The position numbers were made by a program, and so were the translations under genes. A stretch of DNA of 64,000 nt from Enterobacter cloacae (GTDB taxonomy: Bacteria; Pseudomonadota; Gammaproteobacteria; Enterobacterales; Enterobacteriaceae): NCBI RefSeq assembly GCF_013375935.1, contig NZ_CP056117.1, forward strand, positions 4,832,592-4,896,591, written 5' to 3'. The notes below the pieces were generated by a model. The model was not told the origin of the DNA. It did no database searches and was given only the letters and a program-made list of their open reading frames with translations. Position 1 is the first letter of the stretch. Each line of letters starts with the position of its first letter. Shown here piece by piece: positions 8,216 through 16,652 of the stretch.

Positions 8216-10549
8216 TTAGCCCCTTGCTTTGCGTGGCGCCTGGTGATTAATCTGGATGGCCTGGCTAACACGACCGCCGTTATTGATGTCTGCAACAATC
8301 ATATCGATGGTCACTCCATTACCGTCCTGGGTGGCCTGGGCATCAACAGTCGCACCAGTGTAGTTCTGGATGTTTAGGTAAATGGGAACTGCTCCGGTAC
8401 CGCTGTTCAGCTCCTTATTGCTGATCACCTTTCCATTGTCACCTGGGATCATGTACTGGCTGCCATTACTGGCGCGGTAGATTTCGGGCATACCGCCCTC
8501 GCCTACCTGGTACATAGAACCGGCTGAGACCGGGCCTCCGTTCTTGCGCTTACCCGCCAGTGAACTGGACATAGCCATGGCGGCAATTACTGCACCGATG
8601 CCGATCGCCGCAGCGCCACCAAACGAGCCGATGGAGGCGACGATTGCAGCGGGTGTCCAAGCTGCGGTTGTGGCCGCCGCAGAGGAAACGCTTGCCGCGG
8701 TAGTCGTCGCTGTACCGGCGACCGCTGCCGAGGTTGTGGCCGCCGTTGCTGCAATCTGAGCTGTACTGCCTGTGACTGCTGCCTTTACCCACTCCATACC
8801 CATCTGGACGAATGAGTTAACCACACTGTTAAGCACCGTCATTCCAATGCTGCGCATCGCGTCGCTTGCAGACATGCTGCCTGTGACAATGCCGGTCAGC
8901 GCATTACTGGCCACAGAACCAAGGGAGTCGAAAGCCGCCGCTGCTGCCTGAGTGGCCGCGTTCTGCTGCGCCCATTCTTCCCACATTGCCGCATTGCGCT
9001 GATCACGATACTGCTGCTCGATAGCCGCACGCGCGGCCTCGGCCTCTCCGATCTTCTGCGGATAGAGTTGGGCGTATTGTTGGATATCAGCGATGTCTTT
9101 CTGGTACTGGCTATCCAGGCCGGCTGTTTTGCTGGTTTTGCCCTGGATGGTGCTGAATTTATTAGCCGCGTCAGTACGCTCTTTCTCAGCCTTTGCCTGC
9201 TCACGCAGTGCATTAGCATTGTCCCAGGCTTTCCCGGCAAGTTGCCCGGCAAGCATGAGTTGCTCCTGCGTGGCTGTATTACCGAGAGACTGCTGTGCAT
9301 TAAGCACGGCCTGCGCTCTCGATAACTCGCCAACACTACCGGCTGACAGCTCGGCCTTCTGCCGCAACTCATCCAGTTTTTGGTTAACATTTTCCTGCGC
9401 TTTAGCGTACTGCTCCGCCTCTTTCTGGGCTGCCGACGCCCCGCCTTTCGACTTGCTACCAGTGGTCGTTGCAGTGGCCTTTATCTCGATCGGCTTGGTG
9501 TTGGCGGCGGTCTGTGATGCTTTGGAAACAGCGGCCAGGTCGCCAACCAGCATGGCGGCTTTATTGCTCAGCCCGGCCAGTGCTTTGTTTTGTGCCTCCC
9601 AACCGTCGAGACCAAGCCATGACCAGGTGCGGGCCCGGCGCGTAAACATTTCTGCTGTGCTGTTCAGATCAGAAATCTGCGCATCGGCAGATATTGCCTT
9701 CCCGGCCAGCCTGTCGAGAGCAGCCGTCAATGAGTCAATCACGGCGACCATGCCAGAACTTGCACCAGTAGCCTGGTTAACAGAGTCGATCATTGACAGG
9801 AATGAGTTTGTCAGCGCGGTATTGGCTTGAGCCAGAGTACGAGGAAGTTTTTCGAACTCTGCATTTACTGAGCCAGTTTGTTTCTGGATGGCATTAAGCG
9901 CATCTTCTGCCGTCAGTTTCCCGTCCAGCATCAGCTGACGAAGCTCTCCGATGCTTACACCCATCCCAGCGGCAATCTGGCGCGCCAGTTCCGGCATTTG
10001 CTCAAGGATGGAGTTGAACTCCTCCGCTCGAACCGTACCGGATGAAATCGACTGGCCGAACTGACGAAGAGCATTCGCCATTTCTTCTGTCGAGGATCCG
10101 CCAATGCGACCTATTTTCTGAAGTGTCTCGGTGAGCTGAATAATCTGACCGTTCGTCGCTCCGGTATCGCGCAACGCCGTGCTGAGAGTCTCCCACAGCT
10201 TCGCTGTATCCTGTAGCGAACCACCCGTTGCCGAACTGATGCGCATCAGACTCTGCATAGTCTGAGATGCTGTAGCTGCGCTGCCAGTGAGCCTCTCTAT
10301 ACGCGCGTTGAGCTGACTCATATTGTCAGCAGCAACGAGGAAAGCCTTTCCCCAGTCAACAACGAGTGAGGCGGCAATTGCCCCGGCGACGCGGTTGATA
10401 TTCGTCTGCAACTCATCCATCTTTTTGGCTGCATTGGTCGCCGAGTTGCCGATGGAGTCGAGCGACTTATTGGCCTTTCCCTGCGCCTTGAGCAAGCCAG
10501 ATACATCGGCCTCGATGTCGTAATAAATCTCGCCTGCTTTCTCAGACAT
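8216..10549 (-). CDS. Tape measure protein
   Basis: 777 aa. The first 230 residues carry the conserved tape-measure domain (WGKAFLVAADNMSQLNARIERLTGS, then FNSILEQMPELARQIAAGMG). Residues ~370-520 are charged and helical (coiled coil), and ~560-690 are Ala/Thr-rich and hydrophobic, as expected for the part that inserts in the host membrane. At about 1.5 angstrom per residue the tail would be roughly 115 nm, an inference. A terminator precedes the gene, and the tail assembly and tube genes lie upstream. Confidence 0.92.
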   Translation of the reverse strand: MSEKAGEIYYDIEADVSGLLKAQGKANKSLDSIGNSATNAAKKMDELQTNINRVAGAIAASLVVDWGKAFLVAADNMSQLNARIERLTGSAATASQTMQSLMRISSATGGSLQDTAKLWETLSTALRDTGATNGQIIQLTETLQKIGRIGGSSTEEMANALRQFGQSISSGTVRAEEFNSILEQMPELARQIAAGMGVSIGELRQLMLDGKLTAEDALNAIQKQTGSVNAEFEKLPRTLAQANTALTNSFLSMIDSVNQATGASSGMVAVIDSLTAALDRLAGKAISADAQISDLNSTAEMFTRRARTWSWLGLDGWEAQNKALAGLSNKAAMLVGDLAAVSKASQTAANTKPIEIKATATTTGSKSKGGASAAQKEAEQYAKAQENVNQKLDELRQKAELSAGSVGELSRAQAVLNAQQSLGNTATQEQLMLAGQLAGKAWDNANALREQAKAEKERTDAANKFSTIQGKTSKTAGLDSQYQKDIADIQQYAQLYPQKIGEAEAARAAIEQQYRDQRNAAMWEEWAQQNAATQAAAAAFDSLGSVASNALTGIVTGSMSASDAMRSIGMTVLNSVVNSFVQMGMEWVKAAVTGSTAQIAATAATTSAAVAGTATTTAASVSSAAATTAAWTPAAIVASIGSFGGAAAIGIGAVIAAMAMSSSLAGKRKNGGPVSAGSMYQVGEGGMPEIYRASNGSQYMIPGDNGKVISNKELNSGTGAVPIYLNIQNYTGATVDAQATQDGNGVTIDMIVADINNGGRVSQAIQINHQAPRKARG

Positions 10550-10571
10550 CAGTTTTCTCCGGGCATAAAAA

Positions 10572-10591
10572 AACCCACCGAGTGGTGGGTT
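10572..10591 (-). terminator. Intrinsic terminator upstream of the tape measure gene
   Basis: Stem AACCCACC/GGTGGGTT with a T7 run on the minus strand, in the gap between the lipoprotein gene and the tape measure gene. It would end transcripts of the lipoprotein gene unless they are antiterminated. Confidence 0.85.
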
Positions 10592-10606
10592 AGTTATTCG
10601 TGTCGT

Positions 10607-10981
10607 TTATTGGCATCGTTCTGTGTAGGCCGGTGGTGGAGGCGTATCTTTCGAACTGAGGAAGTGATCACCAAGGGTGTAGTCGACGCCTTTTGAGAAC
10701 ATCCCCTTCGATTTCATTTTCAGCTCAACAAAGAATGGATGGAACCCTGCATAGGCACCGAAACCGTTCTTTCCGTTAATCTCCCCGCAAACAACAGCAT
10801 TAACACGGCCGTCATCGGCATCTGTCATCTTCACGACTTTCACGTTACGGAACTGAGCGCTGCCAGGATCCAGTAGATTGGCGGAAACTTCAGATTGTGC
10901 CAGCGAAATTGCCTTTTCCTCTCCCGGCTTGCAGCCAGCCAGAACCAGTGGAATCACCAAAGCCAACAGTATTTTTTTCAC
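10607..10981 (-). CDS. Small lipoprotein, possible moron
   Basis: 124 aa with a clear lipoprotein signal: MKKILLALVIPLV then the lipobox L14-A-G-C17. The mature part has LLDPGSAQFRNVKV and VCGEINGKNGFGAYAGFHPFF, a pattern of small phage lipoproteins of unknown function. The gene interrupts the tail operon between the assembly-type gene and the tape measure gene and is followed by its own terminator, the usual layout of a moron. A role in superinfection exclusion or envelope change in the lysogen is possible but not shown. Confidence 0.75.
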   Translation of the reverse strand: MKKILLALVIPLVLAGCKPGEEKAISLAQSEVSANLLDPGSAQFRNVKVVKMTDADDGRVNAVVCGEINGKNGFGAYAGFHPFFVELKMKSKGMFSKGVDYTLGDHFLSSKDTPPPPAYTERCQ

Positions 10982-11053
10982 TCTTATCCCCTGAGTTTTA
11001 TTGTCGAGCCATATTACGCCCGGCCAGGCGATTACGGTACATCCATTATTAAC

Positions 11054-11797
11054 TCAGGCCGCTTTCTTTGCTGATTTTTCGCGCTCAATCATTTCCTGCC
11101 AACGGCGATCGTCATCGTCCATAACAGCGTCATACTCTTCCCTGGTGAAGCCCTTCTGGTCAGGGTATTTGGCGTTAAGCATCATGGCGAACTCGGTCAT
11201 GGTAAGGTTTTCAGCCTCTTCCCTGCTGATCCCAAAATGGTTTCGTGCCGCCATGATGTATTCAGTCGCATGAAACTCCGGTGTCGTTTCCTTGCTTTCG
11301 TGCTTCTGCAACTTACGAACCTTCGCCCGGCCGATAACACCATGCATGATCAGCGACTGAGCTATCAGAATAAGGTTCTCAGGCGGGAGAGCGCCACGGC
11401 GCCATACAAACGTACGCCTTCCAGTGCGTGATGGCTCATGCCAGCCTGTCAGCTCTGAAACGTCCTCGTCACAGCATGACTGAATGACATTAATAGCCGA
11501 GAGTAATGCCTCACGCACAAACGCGGCAGAACCTGCCGCATCCAGAGCCCACCGCGGCAGGGAAATGTCACCGAAGTAGTAGGCGTAAAATTTACGCTGA
11601 TGCTCCGGTATGGCGCTGTGAATTTTTCGCGCCGCCTCAAGCATCTTCGCTACGTCATCATTGAATAGCGCATAGAAGGTGCGGACGATATGCTCTGGCT
11701 CGCCGATCCGCGTCATGTTACGGAACGATGGCCGGAAGAAGTATTCACGGCCGCCAGCACCAATCAGGCACTCTCCAATTTCTTTCAAAGGGGTCAT
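11054..11797 (-). CDS. Tail assembly-type protein (chaperone position)
   Basis: 247 aa from the ATG at 11797, which has GGAGAG seven bases upstream; two upstream ATGs (11830, 11809) are less favoured. It sits between the tube protein and the tape measure gene, where siphophages encode the tail assembly chaperone. No lambda G/GT-type slippery site was found, so it may be a single-frame version. The C-terminus is acidic then basic (DDDDRRWQEMIEREKSAKKAA). Family resemblance is to uncharacterised phage proteins. Confidence 0.65.
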   Translation of the reverse strand: MTPLKEIGECLIGAGGREYFFRPSFRNMTRIGEPEHIVRTFYALFNDDVAKMLEAARKIHSAIPEHQRKFYAYYFGDISLPRWALDAAGSAAFVREALLSAINVIQSCCDEDVSELTGWHEPSRTGRRTFVWRRGALPPENLILIAQSLIMHGVIGRAKVRKLQKHESKETTPEFHATEYIMAARNHFGISREEAENLTMTEFAMMLNAKYPDQKGFTREEYDAVMDDDDRRWQEMIEREKSAKKAA

Positions 11798-11847
11798 ATC
11801 GCTCTCCATAACCAGTATCAAGGGCAGCACGCCGCCCTTTGTAGTGA

Positions 11848-12603
11848 TTACGGTGCGGCAGTAACGGTAACGGCGCAGGTGTCGGTGAAATCACCGTCAG
11901 CAGTAGTAGCCGTAATAGTCGCGGTGCCCTCGGCAACTGCTGTCACCAGGCCGGTTGAACTGACAGTGGCGATGGATGGCGCCGAAGTCGTCCAGGTGAT
12001 CGCTTTGTTAGTTGCATCGGTTGGTTGAACCGCGCCGCTGAGTTGTTGGGTTGCGCCAACGACCAGAGATGCAGTTGCAGGGGTAACCTCAACACCAGTA
12101 ACATCGATAGAGTCAGCAACTTCAAACACAACAGTATCAGCGTCGTAAACCTTCCACTCGCCGGAGAAGGTGGAGATATCGTTTGTACCGAAATCACCAG
12201 ACCATGACGTGGTGTTCATGTAACCCTGGATGTAAGTACCGGCGTTCTCACCAGCGAAGTCGAAACGCACCCACAGGTTAGGCTGACGGCCTGCCTGAAC
12301 TTCGTCAAAGATGTACTTCGACAGACGCCACGCGCCGATCTCGTTATCTTTATCAGACTTGCGAAACTCACCTTCGCCAGAGATCGTTAGATCCATGTTG
12401 TTGACCAGGTTCTCCACCAGCCCTTTAGCATCATCTGCCTCGGAGTTGATGGTGTTCATCGAATAGTCGATGCCCTTGGTCGTCATAGCGCCGAGACGCT
12501 TCCACTCGGAAAGCGCTGGCACTGCGTCGGGGCAGCCAAAGGCCATGCGTAGCACAGCTACTTTCCCGATCAGCTTGCCAAAATCATTAGCACAGCCTTG
12601 CAT
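11848..12603 (-). CDS. Major tail tube protein with C-terminal Ig-like (BIG2) domain
   Basis: 251 aa. Residues 1-160 fit a tail tube protein (GIDYSMNTINSEADDAKGLVENL, then SGEGEFRKSDKDNE). Residues ~166-249 form a bacterial Ig-like group 2 domain (VTGVEVTPATASLVVGATQQ, then ITWTTSAPSIATVS and GTATITATTADG). Lambda gpV has the same architecture; the Ig domain decorates the outside of the tail and may help adsorption. It lies between the tail terminator gene and the assembly-type gene. Confidence 0.88.
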   Translation of the reverse strand: MQGCANDFGKLIGKVAVLRMAFGCPDAVPALSEWKRLGAMTTKGIDYSMNTINSEADDAKGLVENLVNNMDLTISGEGEFRKSDKDNEIGAWRLSKYIFDEVQAGRQPNLWVRFDFAGENAGTYIQGYMNTTSWSGDFGTNDISTFSGEWKVYDADTVVFEVADSIDVTGVEVTPATASLVVGATQQLSGAVQPTDATNKAITWTTSAPSIATVSSTGLVTAVAEGTATITATTADGDFTDTCAVTVTAAP

Positions 12604-12618
12604 GTGTACCTCTCAAAT

Positions 12619-12642
12619 AAAAAAGGCCGCCGGATGGCAGCC
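12619..12642 (-). terminator. Intrinsic terminator upstream of the tube gene
   Basis: Stem GGCTGCC/GGCGGCC (one G-T pair) with loop ATCC, followed by T6 on the minus strand. Confidence 0.75.
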
Positions 12643-12661
12643 TGATGGGTTGGTGATTGGG

Positions 12662-13045
12662 TTATTCGCCGTAAACGCACATGAACTGGAGTCTGAAGAC
12701 CAGGCGCCCCTCTTCGGTCAGGATGGGTGCAGGCATATTGCCGAGGTTTTGAATAAGGCCAAGGCATTTGTCGTTAATGTCGTTCTGTTCGACATAATTG
12801 ATGATTTCCTGAGCCTTCTCAGCGGCTGCGCGGCGCTTATCTTTGGCGGAAATGACATCCACCAGCACGTAGTGGCCAGATCCGAGTTCATTCCGGATGT
12901 CGGTTCCGCCGTTAGGCCGGAACACGATGAATGCGTCGGTTAACTTAGTTGTGTCGTCCCAAGCCAGCAACTGAACAATGAAGCCATTGGTAAGCCCGGC
13001 ATCAACGAAGTAGTTACGCACGCGCTCATACATAGCAGGTGTCAT
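12662..13045 (-). CDS. Tail terminator/completion protein
   Basis: 127 aa. Size, position (after the HK97 gp10-type gene, before the tube gene) and the mixed alpha/beta pattern (VLVDVISAKDKRRAAAEKAQEII) fit the lambda gpU-type protein that caps the tail tube and joins it to the head. The start overlaps the stop of the upstream gene (ATGA). Confidence 0.65.
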   Translation of the reverse strand: MTPAMYERVRNYFVDAGLTNGFIVQLLAWDDTTKLTDAFIVFRPNGGTDIRNELGSGHYVLVDVISAKDKRRAAAEKAQEIINYVEQNDINDKCLGLIQNLGNMPAPILTEEGRLVFRLQFMCVYGE

Positions 13046-13410
13046 ACTGAAAGCTCCTTGCGCATTACGGCATCAATCTGGCTGCGGGTGTCGTCAAAGC
13101 CTTTAGTGAGGAACTCTTTCTGCGCTGTGGCGCGGCGGAAGGTTTGCGGCACGTTCGGATCGTGTACGAAAACAGCGTAGTTCGCCGTGTAACCCACTCT
13201 CCCGGTCAGTCGAACGCCGTTATTTATCAACTCCCGATACTGGCTATTCAACAACGTAGAGGTATCGATCGGCGTATAAAGCGCGGCCTGTGAGCTGCCG
13301 ATTATCATTGCTGACTGTAACGCCCTGACAACTTTTCGCCCTTTCACGTCGTTAATGATGCGGTTGAGCCCGGCTTTCGACTGCTTAACGCCGCGAACTT
13401 TGATGCCCAT
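13042..13410 (-). CDS. HK97 gp10-like head-tail joining protein
   Basis: 122 aa; MGIKVRGVKQSKAGLNRIIND at the start and RVGYTANYAVFVHDPN in the middle are typical of the HK97 gp10 family, which joins completed heads to tails. Its stop overlaps the next start. Confidence 0.82.
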   Translation of the reverse strand: MGIKVRGVKQSKAGLNRIINDVKGRKVVRALQSAMIIGSSQAALYTPIDTSTLLNSQYRELINNGVRLTGRVGYTANYAVFVHDPNVPQTFRRATAQKEFLTKGFDDTRSQIDAVMRKELSV

Positions 13411-13433
13411 GGTTTTCTCCAGGCAATAAAAAA

Positions 13434-13449
13434 GGCCGCCGGAGCGACC
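13434..13449 (-). terminator. Intrinsic terminator upstream of the gp10-like gene
   Basis: On the minus strand, stem GGTCGC/GCGGCC followed by T6. It lies between the frameshifted small gene and the gp10-like gene. Confidence 0.65.
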
Positions 13450-13452
13450 TGT

Positions 13453-13654
13453 TCAGAGACTTTTTGCTATCCGCTCAAGCTCATCAACGTTCTCAATGAG
13501 CTTTCGCACTTCGGGGGGGAAGTTGATCGCGAGGTGTATGCTTAGACGGCGTGAATTGCTTCTCGCGCACCGGAACGGCGGCGTAAGCAGAAATAGCCAC
13601 CGCCAGAGCTGAGATAGACATTGTGAGCAGGTCGAGCCCCATAAATACCCCCAT
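13453..13654 (-). pseudogene. Small membrane protein gene, frameshifted at a C7 run
   Basis: From the ATG at 13654 the frame encodes an N-terminal hydrophobic segment (LLTMSISALAVAISAYAAV), then VREKQFTPSKHTPRDQLP, and stops at 13493. In the neighbouring frame a natural-looking end follows (PEVRKLIENVDELERIAKSL, stop 13453). The frames join at a run of seven C (13513-13519); six C would give one 66-aa protein. Copy 2 has the same C7. It may be programmed slippage, a mutation or a sequencing error. Its ATG directly follows the stop of the next gene upstream (TAAATG). Confidence 0.6.
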
Positions 13655-13825
13655 TTAAGACCAGATGAATCTGTAAACTGCATATACAGATACCACCTGC
13701 GCAGCAAATACAAGTGGAGCGGCAAGCCACGCTATTTTGCGGTGATTAGTTATCAGTTCTTTGGCGCAGCAAAGAAAACAGATTGCCATCAACCATAAAT
13801 AAAAGACAAAGAAAGAAATGCTCAT
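13655..13825 (-). CDS. Small membrane protein, 56 aa
   Basis: Two hydrophobic segments (ISFFVFYLWLMAICFLCC and AWLAAPLVFAAQVVSVYAV) separated by a short basic loop, ending YRFIWS. AGAGG lies 5 nt before the ATG at 13825. Function unknown; it may be expressed with the frameshifted membrane gene that starts right after it, within the head-tail connector block. Confidence 0.65.
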   Translation of the reverse strand: MSISFFVFYLWLMAICFLCCAKELITNHRKIAWLAAPLVFAAQVVSVYAVYRFIWS

Positions 13826-13837
13826 GAAGACCTCTGT

Positions 13838-14188
13838 TTAGATGCCGGTCAGTATCGCATAATCATCCGCGACACGCTCGAATGTGTCAGCGTAACGGAT
13901 AACCTGTCGCACCTCGTCGGCACCAGCCACAACCGGGTCAGCTTCGGCTGACACGCCAATCAGCAGGTAATCACCGGCGGACGCCAGCGCGAACTCTGTC
14001 CAGACGGTGTTCTTCACGACGATTTCAGCGCCCAGGCTGGCTAACTTCTTGCTGAGCCCACCTTCGTAATCACAGAGGATTTGCTCAGGTTCGGCATAAC
14101 CCAGCGGATCGCCGTATTCGTCATTGCCTTCCAGCTTTCGCCAGATGGTCGCCGTGGCTGTGTAACTCCAGTTTGCTGTTGCCGACAT
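13838..14188 (-). CDS. Head closure / connector protein
   Basis: 116 aa (ATG at 14188, overlapping the upstream stop as TGATG). It contains TATATIWRKLEGNDEYGDPLGY and an AEIVVKNTVWTEF stretch, similar in size and order to head-closure proteins that stack below the portal connector. Assignment is by position within the conserved order capsid, connector, closure, gp10, terminator, tube. Confidence 0.6.
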   Translation of the reverse strand: MSATANWSYTATATIWRKLEGNDEYGDPLGYAEPEQILCDYEGGLSKKLASLGAEIVVKNTVWTEFALASAGDYLLIGVSAEADPVVAGADEVRQVIRYADTFERVADDYAILTGI

Positions 14189-14361
14189 CAACCCTCCTTC
14201 CAGCGCAGCACCTTCGCGCCAGTCGCCCGGATGCGGTCACAGTTGATATGCCACTCGCCGTCCGATTTTACGTAGCCGGTAGTCTCCCGCCCTGTGTCGG
14301 TCATCACCCATACGCGGGTGAGCGGCTTAGGCTTGCCTTCCGTTACTGATTTGTACTTCAT
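14188..14361 (-). CDS. Small phage protein, 57 aa
   Basis: Starts at the ATG at 14361 overlapping the upstream stop (TGATG) and ends in an overlap with the next start, so it is part of a tightly coupled string. Basic, with WVMTDTGRETTGYVKSDGEWHI, probably a small beta-rich fold. No function recognised. Confidence 0.7.
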   Translation of the reverse strand: MKYKSVTEGKPKPLTRVWVMTDTGRETTGYVKSDGEWHINCDRIRATGAKVLRWKEG

Positions 14362-14741
14362 CAGCAGCCCCCGACCACCATGAACAGGCCGACACTGTTA
14401 CCGGCGCTGATCGGCAACTCACCGGTGCAACCGCTGGTATCAAGCCGGGCCAGCGAGTCGCGCAACCAGGTAATGCTGTCGTCGCCATATTCAAACGAGC
14501 GAGAGGCGCCGGACGGCGCACCCTGCGATTTGATGCGGCGCGCACCGGACGACGTAGCCATAAGCGCGGCGGCGTACATCAGGATCAGCTTAGCGGTGCA
14601 CTCGTCATACCCAGCGCCATCAAGGCACGGGATAATCTTGTTCACCACGCAGAGAATCGGATCCAGCAGCGCACCCGGAATGGAGTAACCCAATTCACCG
14701 AGGAACGCCTGCACGTCTGCCGCTGTGATTGGGTCAGCCAT
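14361..14741 (-). CDS. Head-tail connector protein (adaptor)
   Basis: 126 aa. The helical N-terminus (MADPITAADVQAFLGELGYS) and helical body (ECTAKLILMYAAALMATSSG) resemble gp6/gp15-type adaptors that bind beneath the portal. The position after the capsid genes supports this. Confidence 0.65.
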   Translation of the reverse strand: MADPITAADVQAFLGELGYSIPGALLDPILCVVNKIIPCLDGAGYDECTAKLILMYAAALMATSSGARRIKSQGAPSGASRSFEYGDDSITWLRDSLARLDTSGCTGELPISAGNSVGLFMVVGGC

Positions 14742-14743
14742 GG

Positions 14744-15109
14744 TTATTTCGCCTTCTTGATTGCTTCCGCCAGTGCTGCTTCGGCCTCGTCCGCGCGTTT
14801 GGTTTCTGCTGCCAGCGCGTCGGCATGAGCCTTGTCTTTTGCTTCACCATCGGCGATTAGCTTTTGGTTATGCTCCAGCGCGTCGGCGAGTTGCTTTTGT
14901 AGATCAGACAGGTCTGCCGTCTGCGCGGACGCTGTAGCCACTTCGAAGGAAAGCTTTTCGCCTTTCTTCTTGTCAGTGTCCTTTGCTTTGCCAGACGCTT
15001 TCCAGCGCGCTGATGTTGCATCGTCCACTTCTACGATCGCACCAACCTCCAGTTTTCGGAGGTTGGCACCGGCGAAGACGTTACCTGCTGTGATTTCTAC
15101 CAGTGCCAT
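14744..15109 (-). CDS. Capsid-associated protein with C-terminal coiled coil
   Basis: 121 aa. Residues 1-40 look like a small beta domain (VFAGANLRKLEVGAIVEV); the rest is a charged Ala/Lys/Glu helix (DLQKQLADALEHNQKLIADG onward). It lies between the major capsid and adaptor genes, the place of lambda FI-like factors that help DNA packaging. That comparison is positional only. Confidence 0.55.
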   Translation of the reverse strand: MALVEITAGNVFAGANLRKLEVGAIVEVDDATSARWKASGKAKDTDKKKGEKLSFEVATASAQTADLSDLQKQLADALEHNQKLIADGEAKDKAHADALAAETKRADEAEAALAEAIKKAK

Positions 15110-15120
15110 TCAATTTCTCC

Positions 15121-16206
15121 TTAGCTGCTCGCGAAGAGCACGCCATGTTTGAGGTTGATATCCTGCTTGACCATCAGGCCCATAGCGCCCCAGGTGCGCC
15201 AGATGTAGTCGCTGTTATAGAACTGACGAGGGTCAGCAACAGTGCCCACAGCCTGACCAGTGATCGGAGCGATAACGCCGGCAGTCAGGGGAACCACCAA
15301 AATCTGGTTACCTGTGAGTTCGGCGTCTTCTTTCACTGCGGCAATGCCGGACAGCTTCAGGATTTCCTGCAGGATGGTGCCGGACTGGTAATTGTCGCTG
15401 AAATAGCGCTCCCAGTTGGACATGATCTCGCTAGATACGTACCAGGTCTGCGGCGCGTACTGGTTATTGGTGATCTTCATGGTGTCACGCAGCGCGATCG
15501 CACCGTTTCGGTTCTGTTCTGCGGTTGTAGTGCGGCTGGAGAAGTCGATGTTCAGTCCAGATGCGCCCAAATCAACCTGGCCGACGCGCTCATCGTTCTT
15601 CAGGCCTTTCCACGTTTTTCCATCGAAGGTAACAAAGTTGCCTTCCGAGTCGCGGAAACCGTTGAACATGTAGTCCACGATTTTACGGCGCACATCATCA
15701 ACAGAGCCGCGCTGCGCATCGGCAAGTGATGCCAGTGCTGACCCTTTGTTGAAGATTGGATCACGCCAGTGGAACTTGAAGCCGCTGTCGTGCACCGGAA
15801 CCATGGTGCCGTCAAAGCTGTACGCGCGAGCATCCAGCGCCGCACCGATCTGGCCGGACATGGAAGTGTGCGCCCAGCCGCGACCGCCGGTACGTGCATA
15901 TTCATACACTGACTCTTCCAGGCGGACAGAGCGTGACAATGGCATCAGGTCGTTGAACAGGGTGAATTCGGTGTTCGGCTCGAACTGTGCCAGTACCGTC
16001 TGGTCGTACGCGCGGTACATGCGGCGGATATCGTCGACAGCGTTCACCGCGTCCAGATGTCCGTTTTCACCGAAGCGAGCACGGGCAATGAAGTCAGCGA
16101 CAGACTGCGCACTCATGTTGCGCGCCATCTCCAGCTCGCGGAACTGTGCCTGGTTGACTTCGAGGTTACCGGTGCGTTCACCGATAGAGCGAGAAAATAC
16201 AAGCAT
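15121..16206 (-). CDS. Major capsid protein
   Basis: 361 aa. Order (decoration gene before, adaptor genes after), length and motifs (GWAHTSMSGQIGAALDARAY, FKFHWRDPIFNKGSALASL, then WERYFSDNYQSGTILQEILK) fit an HK97-fold capsid protein of the group used by ES18-like siphophages. ATG at 16206 with a GGAG-type site upstream. In copy 2 this gene is broken by a 1-bp deletion. Confidence 0.85.
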   Translation of the reverse strand: MLVFSRSIGERTGNLEVNQAQFRELEMARNMSAQSVADFIARARFGENGHLDAVNAVDDIRRMYRAYDQTVLAQFEPNTEFTLFNDLMPLSRSVRLEESVYEYARTGGRGWAHTSMSGQIGAALDARAYSFDGTMVPVHDSGFKFHWRDPIFNKGSALASLADAQRGSVDDVRRKIVDYMFNGFRDSEGNFVTFDGKTWKGLKNDERVGQVDLGASGLNIDFSSRTTTAEQNRNGAIALRDTMKITNNQYAPQTWYVSSEIMSNWERYFSDNYQSGTILQEILKLSGIAAVKEDAELTGNQILVVPLTAGVIAPITGQAVGTVADPRQFYNSDYIWRTWGAMGLMVKQDINLKHGVLFASS

Positions 16207-16217
16207 TCAGGTGCTCC

Positions 16218-16649
16218 TTACTTGATAACGACGCGCAGCAGATCGCCTGCAGCAACGGTGTACGCCGTGTCTTCTTCGACATATGCGCGGATGGACTCGC
16301 CTGTGGCGTGGGCTTTAACCTGGCCGTTTGCGATGGATAATGGCTGCCCTTTTTTGTAGGTGCCTGCCGCCGCTCGCACGTTAAGGAACATGCCCGGCAT
16401 CGGATGGATGCCAACCACCAACTCATTCACAGGGATTGAGTCGTCAACCTTCTGGCAGCGAAGATAGTCAAAGTCAGCGACATAGAGGATCGCCTCTTCG
16501 TTGCCATCAACCGAGGCCGTGAACTTGGCGGCGGAGAAGAAGCCAACAGCACCTGGCTTGGTGGCGGCAGCCGCGGCACCTTCACGGTTAAGCAGCGGAT
16601 TAGGGAATACGCCACCGGCGTGAATTACGTGTTTTCCGTCTTTAGCCAT
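16218..16649 (-). CDS. Capsid decoration/cement protein
   Basis: 143 aa, beta-rich, with FTASVDGNEEAILYVADFDYL and a C-terminal TYKKGQPLSIANGQVKA / AYTVAAGDLLRVVIK pattern similar to the DUF2190-type proteins that bind the outside of capsids. It lies directly upstream of the capsid gene. Confidence 0.72.
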   Translation of the reverse strand: MAKDGKHVIHAGGVFPNPLLNREGAAAAATKPGAVGFFSAAKFTASVDGNEEAILYVADFDYLRCQKVDDSIPVNELVVGIHPMPGMFLNVRAAAGTYKKGQPLSIANGQVKAHATGESIRAYVEEDTAYTVAAGDLLRVVIK

Positions 16650-16652
16650 TTT

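Noticed and set aside
9093..9830. 245-codon plus-strand frame inside the tape measure gene
   Set aside because: Shadow of the tape measure gene in the opposite direction; Ser/Ala-rich with no independent signals.
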